A stretch of 64,000 nt of DNA, taken from NCBI RefSeq assembly GCF_007655135.1, contig NC_045132.1, positions 25,910,354 to 25,974,353 on the forward strand, given 5' to 3'. Under the pieces are notes generated by a model. That model made no database searches, had not been told where the DNA came from, and saw only the letters and a list, made by a program, of their open reading frames with translations. The position numbers were made by a program, and so were the translations under genes. This document shows positions 58,981 to 64,000 of the stretch, piece by piece. This DNA comes from Punica granatum. Its lineage: Eukaryota; Streptophyta; Magnoliopsida; Myrtales; Lythraceae. The first letter of the stretch is position 1. Each line of letters starts with the position of its first letter.

Positions 58981-59372
58981 GTGTTGGCAGAGATGGAGAA
59001 AGGCGAAAAATCGTCTAGGATGTCTGCGGAACAAAGCGAACGAGAGAAGACCCATCAATTTCTGATGGGATTGGGGTCCGAATTCAACATGGTGAGGTCG
59101 AATATACTGAGCCACGAGCCTGCCCATTCCTTGAACAAGGTGCTTGCGATGATCCTGCACAAAGAAGACCAGAATGGAGCGGTGTTTATGGGCAAAGTAG
59201 CAGGGACAAAACTAGAATTGCAAGGAGGAAATAATTAGACTTACGGAGGAAGCAGAGGCGGAGCGAACGGGATTGGGACCAAGACGTGCTACCACTGTGG
59301 TCGTCCCGGGCACATTAAGAGCGCCTGCTGGCTGCTACATGGCTATCCGGCAAACTGGAATTCGCAGGCAAC
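58981..59372 (+). pseudogene. Copia gag remnant with zinc knuckle
   Basis: The frame encodes the end of a UBN2-type Gag (QFLMGLGSEFNMVRSNIL) and, after one TAG at 59236-59238 in the same frame, a CX2CX4HX4C zinc knuckle (CYHCGRPGHIKSAC, from 59287). The N-terminal half of Gag is missing. This would be the nucleocapsid part in an intact element. Confidence 0.85.
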
Positions 59373-59457
59373 GAGAGAGAAAGGGAAATTAGGGTTTTCG
59401 GGGAGAAGAATGGGAGGGACGACATGGAAAGCACAAACTCAACCTTGGTCATGATAG

Positions 59458-61600
59458 ACCGAGGGACAAGGATAAATTCAAACCTCGTTCACGTCGATGC
59501 ATGTTTGTTGGTTATCCGTACGGTAAGAAGGGTTGGAGAGTTTATGACCTTGAGAAAAAATGGATTTTTTTGTGACTCGAGATATTCGATTTTGCGAGAG
59601 AGAATTTCCTTTTATGCAGATGAATAATACGAGCAAGGAAGATACAGGTCAGATTCGTTTCTTTACAGACACTGAGAGACATGTATGTCAGATAAGGAGT
59701 CAGGGGGAGTCGAGACTTGAAAACTCCGCTGGAGGAGAAGGAGGAAATGGGCTTTCAAATCCTTTAGGCCCAATGGGTAGTCAAAGGGAAGTGAGTGACG
59801 AACTAGATCGTAGAAGAGACGATGAACCATTGACAGGAGAAGTGAAAGACTCAAATTTTCCTGATAGAACACGCGTTGAACTGGAGACTGTAGAGCAAAG
59901 TAGCAAACGTTACGACGTTTTGATCGGGTTAAGTCTGCACCCAATGTGAAGTTCGCATTCACATTGCCTTACACCCCCCCCCCCCCAGTTCACCTACTCC
60001 ATCGAAATCCTCAAGTATGGTTCATTCTATTCAGCAATATTTATCGTATTTTGGTGCATCTAATCGATATCTTGCGTATGTGAGTGCTTTGGATTCGGAG
60101 GGGGAACCTTCGTCTTATCGGGATGCAACAACTAATCCACGATGGAGGTAAGCTATGGCGGAAGAAATCAAGGCACTGGAGTCCAATGGGACATGGACTA
60201 TCGAGAGTTTACCTCCAAGGAAGCGTCCAATCGATTACAAATGGGTGTATAAGATTAAACATCGAGCCGATGGAAGCATAGAGAGATACAAGGCACAACT
60301 TGTTGCAAAGGGATTCACTTAGGTTGAAGGAGTGGATTTTAATGAGACTTTCGCACCCGTGGCAAAGTTGGTCACTATCAGATGCCTATTAACAGTAGCA
60401 GTGGCAAAGGGATGGGAAATACACCAGATGGATGTCAACAATGCATTTTTGCATGGAGATCTTGACGAAGAAGTTTATATGCGCTTGCCACCTGGATATT
60501 CTTCTCGAGGGCAGGCAGCAGTTTGTCGACTCCGAAAATCACTCTATGGGTTGAGGCAAGCTTCGCGCAACTAGTACACTAAACTTGCAGAATTTATGCG
60601 ACATTATGGATTTCGACAGTCTGGAGCGGACCATTCGCTCTTCGTATTTAATCGCGGTAATATTTTTCTTGCGGCCTTGGTATATGTCGATGATATTCTC
60701 GTAGTGGGCAACAACCATGAGCAATGCACATGCTTCAAACAATATCTTGATAGATGTTTTCGTATCAAAGATCTGAGACCAGTACGGTATTTTATGGGGA
60801 TTGAAGTAAGCAAAATGGAATTTGGGCTCTTTCTTAATCAAAGGAAGTATATGCTTGATATACTCACGGAATGCGGGATGCTTGGTGCACGACCATCTCC
60901 CTTCCCAATGGAGCAACATCATCGGCTGTCAGCAGGATCAGGGGCCCCTATCAGTGATCCTAGCTAGTATAGGTGACCAGTAGGTCGTCTGATTTATCTA
61001 ACGATTACACGACCGGAGCTTAGTTATTATGTGCATATCTAGTCTCAGTTTATGCAGGATCCACGTCAGGAACACTGGGATGTCGCGATGCGAGTACTTC
61101 ATTATTTAAAACAGTCTCCAGGACAAGGGGTTTTTCTACGACCAAGGTCATTGGAACTTGAAGTATATTGTGATTCAAACTCGGCTAGTTGTCCCATGAC
61201 GCGACGCTCGATCATAGAATATTTTGTTACATTATGAGGGTGTCCCATTTCCTGGAAGACAAAGAAGCAATCCACGGTGTCTCGTTCTTCAGCTGAAGCG
61301 GAATATCGAGCTATGGTAGGAGCAGTCAGTGAGGTCCTATGGCTTCGGAGTTTGCTCCACTCTCTTGGGATCAATTATAGTGAGCCCACTCGGCTATTTT
61401 GTGATAATCAAGCTGTTCTACATATTGCAGCTAATCCTATATTTCACGAGCGGACGAAACATATAGAGATAGACTGCCATTTTGTTCCTGAACACATTCG
61501 GTCTCGCATAATTGAGACTTCACATGTTCCGACAAGGCTGCAGCTTGCAGATATCTTTACGAAGGCTTTGGGGCAAGTTGGGCATTCAAGATCCTCATGC
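59458..61600 (+). pseudogene. Copia pol remnant: post-integrase linker, reverse transcriptase, RNase H
   Basis: Begins with the post-integrase motif CMFVGYPYGKKGWRVYD, then an acidic linker. The reverse transcriptase follows ([31 protein letters not shown] and the active-site YVDD at 60683-60694), then RNase H ([42 protein letters not shown]). Stops occur at about 60320, 60572 and 60963, and there are frame changes near 59575 and 61235. A run of 13 C residues at 59974-59986 falls in the linker. The integrase catalytic core and protease that should precede this are deleted. Confidence 0.88.
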
Positions 61601-61608
61601 TCCAACTT

Positions 61609-61617
61609 GAGGGGGAG
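61609..61617 (+). other. Polypurine tract
   Basis: GAGGGGGAG directly abuts the 3' LTR start at 61618; plus-strand priming site of the retrotransposon. Confidence 0.85.
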
Positions 61618-61805
61618 TATTACAGGATATATCATATATTGCCAAAATTAGCAGAATATATTGTATCATATATTTATAGCTAGCCTTATTAGTTACACGT
61701 ATATTAGGCAATAGACATATCTTTCCTCCTTTTCTTCGTACACCAGCATTATATGTACATGGTCAGTAATGAAAGAATTCAAACTTCCAGTTTGACAAAT
61801 TATCA
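61618..61805 (+). repeat. 3' LTR of the Copia element
   Basis: 188 bp, same termini as the 5' LTR (TA...CA), no length difference, seven transitions. Confidence 0.92.
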
Positions 61806-61810
61806 GAAGA
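61806..61810. repeat. 5-bp target-site duplication, right (Copia)
   Basis: GAAGA, copy of 58720-58724. Confidence 0.85.
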
Positions 61811-62052
61811 CTCGTACGCGTAAAATTCTCGTTCGGCTTTCATGAATTTTATTTGTCACGTTTGAAGCTTTTGTTGATCAATCATTGCCGATGACAACGG
61901 TGAATTTGGAACAATCATGAATATAAGCCAGTCATTGGATCAACCACAACCACCGTTAAAAAAGTATTCGTATTTCAACGCGCATGAACACTTAAGCTTG
62001 AGAAATGCTACGATCGTAGCGATGCAATACAACTGGAAACGAAGCGACACTG

Positions 62053-62233
62053 ACGCCCGAACGTTAGGGAAGGGCTTTTAATCTTCGACCTGAAGCAGCA
62101 ATACCTTCCATTACTTCGAGCACGAGTTCGAGAGGCCCCCACCTTCTTCTCGATTTCCTCCGCTCATATTGTCAAACATAAACCTCCATGCAGAAGTCGA
62201 GCATTTAATTTGACGTAGAACGCTGTTGTCGTG
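62053..62233 (-). pseudogene. Decayed copy of the terminal exon found at 63900-64000
   Basis: On the minus strand this aligns with the terminal exon and 3' UTR at the right edge: AAATGCTCGACTTCTGCATGG against AAATGCTCGAGTTCTACATGG, AATATGAGCGGAGGA against AATATGAGTGGAGGA, and TAATGGAAGG further on. Small indels break the frame, so it is a pseudogene fragment. The similarity continues into the 3' UTR (AAAAGCCCT). Confidence 0.65.
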
Positions 62234-63796
62234 GGTCCGAGCATTTCCCAGGCAGGCTGAACTGCAGAGTTAAATGCATGCTAAATGGGCTGAACCGTGG
62301 CCCAAATAGATTAAGGGGGTCAGTCTAAGGTAACTTTCTCATGAACGAGCAGTCGAATGATCCTGATTTTTGGTGGCCGAAAAGAAAAAAAGATCATGAT
62401 TTTTGCACTGGGGTGCTTTCATATTCATAAAGTGATTTTGGCCGAAACCAAACAAGGCCTAAGATTTTAACTGTCCTCATTCAAGTTTCTTTGAATATGA
62501 TATTTCATATTCTTTTCATTCTTCCCTTGCATTGAGTTTCATAAAGTGCTTATTTCCTGGAAATCAAATCATAAATTTATATTGCAACATTTTACATTCT
62601 TAATTTGAAGATGATTTGTTGGTAAACTATACATTCTGCTCTCATTTTGATAATTAATTAATGATTACTTGTACAGATGTAATGCAATTTTTTTAACAGA
62701 AATTACGAACCGCGTGTACAAATAATCAAGTTAACAGGCGTAGTATTATGCAATAGTAAAATAGATATATTGTACGATAAAATATAGAATGACGATGAGA
62801 AATTAAAATATTATTTTATAAGGAATTTCTACATGCTGAAATAGGAAGGAAGAAATGTCTAGAAAGAAAACTTTGGTTGAGATTGACATCACATCTTCCC
62901 ATAATTCTTCATTAATTTCCTTAATTACTTTTAAATACCTCCTAAAACTTCTCATTTCAATTCATGTTTCTGGATATCCTCTTTCTGACTCTGTATATGC
63001 TTCTTCTTCTTCTTTTCTTTTTTTGCCAATCCAATTTAGTTAAGTTTATTAATTGCTCCCAGTCATTAGCCAATCCAATTTAGTTAACTTTATTAATTGC
63101 TATAAATAATCATTCTAATAAAATATTCGATTAATTCATTCCAAGAATAATTCATCCTTTCCAAATTGTTTTTCTAACTCTTCTCCAATCTCCAACGGTT
63201 AATTTATATCATTTATGAAAACCTATTTGTTCTTCTTCTTCTTATTCTTTTTTTTCAATTTAATTTTCTGAATTGTTACGGCCAATAAAGAAAAAAAAAT
63301 TCTTCGAAAAATGAAGAAATAATACTACCGTCTACACCAAATCACTTTAAATAGTAATTTTGCATCTCAAAAGGTTAGAACGGTAAACGTTGAACTGTAA
63401 TGGAAGGTCCCATTTTGCGACTTCGCTTTAGGCGACAGTTTTTCTCTTGGGCCGCCCCTGAGGCTAAGACCAAAAACGTAGCTATTGGAAGTAGCCGTTA
63501 CGGCAGGATACGCGGCAAGAAAAGACCAAAAACCTGGAAGCAAAAGCTTCATCACCAATGGGACGAACATGGGCTTGAGAATTTTGTATTTTGTGGGCGT
63601 GCGTGTGTGGCAACTGCCTAAAGCCCAATGGATCAAAAAGTCCAATCGGCTAAGGTCCAAAATTTGATGAATAGAATGAAATGTTCAGTAATAAATAAAA
63701 CTAAACCGCGAGCATGAAACAATCGGGCCTGAATAGTTAATAATGCAATAATTGGAACGATTTGAGAAAACAGAAGTGAAAGCATTTTCGCAACGC
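62234..63796. other. Spacer between the two terminal-exon copies
   Basis: AT-rich, with a short direct repeat of GCCAATCCAATTTAGTTAA (about 63025-63043 and 63069-63087). A GC-richer piece at 63400-63660 has open frames on both strands, but no family was recognised. Confidence 0.4.
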
Positions 63797-63899
63797 TGAA
63801 GCCGGAGTCTTCGGTAGGGCTTTTATCTTTGCTGCTTCTTTGACTCTCGAGCAATGCCTTCCATTACTTTGAAAACGAGTTCGAGGGGCTCGTGGCTGC

Positions 63900-64000
63900 T
63901 TAATTCTCAGTCTCTCCTCCACTCATATTCTCGACCGTAAGCTCCATGTAGAACTCGAGCATTTTATGAGAACGATCCTCGTCGAACGGAGCATTTACGG
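63900..64000 (-). CDS. Last exon (3' end) of an unrecognised gene, partial
   Basis: On the minus strand, from the window edge, the open frame reads APFDEDRSHKMLEFYMELTV, then ENMSGGETEN, then TAA (63900-63902). The coding call rests on the fact that a related but broken copy at 62053-62233 shows the same words, and the pair differs partly at silent-looking positions. The protein family is not recognised from 30 residues. The gene continues to the right of the window. Confidence 0.45.
   Translation of the reverse strand, partial: VNAPFDEDRSHKMLEFYMELTVENMSGGETEN

Larger units (their letters stand above)
58725..61805 (+). mobile_element. Internally deleted Ty1/Copia retrotransposon (3.08 kb)
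   Basis: Complete outer structure: GAAGA duplication, 188-bp 5' LTR (58725-58912), primer-binding site directly after it, gag and pol remnants, purine tract, 188-bp 3' LTR (61618-61805), GAAGA. The LTRs start TA and end CA. They differ at 7 of 188 positions. The order gag - zinc knuckle - (gap) - reverse transcriptase - RNase H is Copia. Protease and the integrase core are missing and several stops interrupt the frames, so it cannot encode its own machinery. An intact Copia element is usually about 5 kb. Confidence 0.93.

Noticed and set aside
63367..63667. Open frames on both strands at 63367-63667 as a gene
   Set aside because: Neither strand shows a known family or splice-site support; the 97-codon minus frame has no conserved pattern.
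1..64000. CRISPR arrays, bacterial operons, phage or toxin-antitoxin systems
   Set aside because: No regularly spaced repeats and no such genes; spliced plant genes and plant transposons account for the recognisable content.

Overview
The window looks like nuclear DNA from a flowering plant, most likely a eudicot. Evidence: intron-rich genes with GT/AG borders whose proteins match plant families (BSL Kelch-phosphatase, FANTASTIC FOUR-like, PUB22/24-type U-box ligases), AT-rich intergenic DNA with (AT)n and (GA)n microsatellites, and many plant-type transposons (Copia, LINE, hAT, Mutator-like, SINE-like). No prokaryotic operon, CRISPR array, phage or integrative element was seen. The species cannot be named from the sequence.

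Layout. 0.6-2.7 kb: 3' part of an LSG1-type ribosome-biogenesis GTPase (+). 5.5-13.4 kb: a complete 21-exon BSL2/BSL3-type Kelch-PP1/PP2A-like phosphatase of brassinosteroid signalling (+). 18.8-14.5 kb: a complete 9-exon DNAJC8-type spliceosomal J-protein (-). 22.3-20.8 kb: a single-coding-exon FAF-like gene with a probable 5' UTR intron (-). 23-47 kb: gene-poor and transposon-rich. It holds two LINE 3' ends, a hAT element with an 8-bp target duplication, three Mutator-like inverted-repeat elements, SINE-like copies and a MYB/SANT-like gene fragment. 47.6-48.9 kb (+) and 54.6-53.4 kb (-): two intronless U-box/ARM E3 ubiquitin ligase genes facing each other. 58.7-61.8 kb: a small, internally deleted Copia element bounded by 188-bp LTRs and a 5-bp target duplication. 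62.1 kb and 63.9 kb: two copies of the last exon of an unrecognised minus-strand gene, one decayed and one open.

Functional links. The host genes do not form a pathway cluster; gene order is what one expects of plant chromosomes. LSG1 (60S export/maturation) and DNAJC8 (splicing) are housekeeping. The BSL phosphatase acts in brassinosteroid signalling, FAF-like proteins relate to shoot meristem size regulators, and PUB22/23/24-type ligases restrain pattern-triggered immunity and drought responses. The promoter of the minus-strand U-box gene carries a W-box core and two G-boxes, which fits stress induction.

Exon borders were derived by hand from reading frame, GT/AG borders and remembered family conservation. 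The BSL and DNAJC8 models both close exactly in frame (2,898 and 741 nt including stop), which supports them strongly. No novel biological system stood out. The best leads are a probable single-base frameshift at the LSG1 C terminus, overlapping upstream ORFs on the BSL gene, the long-TIR Mutator-like elements, a Copia element with non-canonical TA...CA LTR ends, and the duplicated terminal exon at the right edge.
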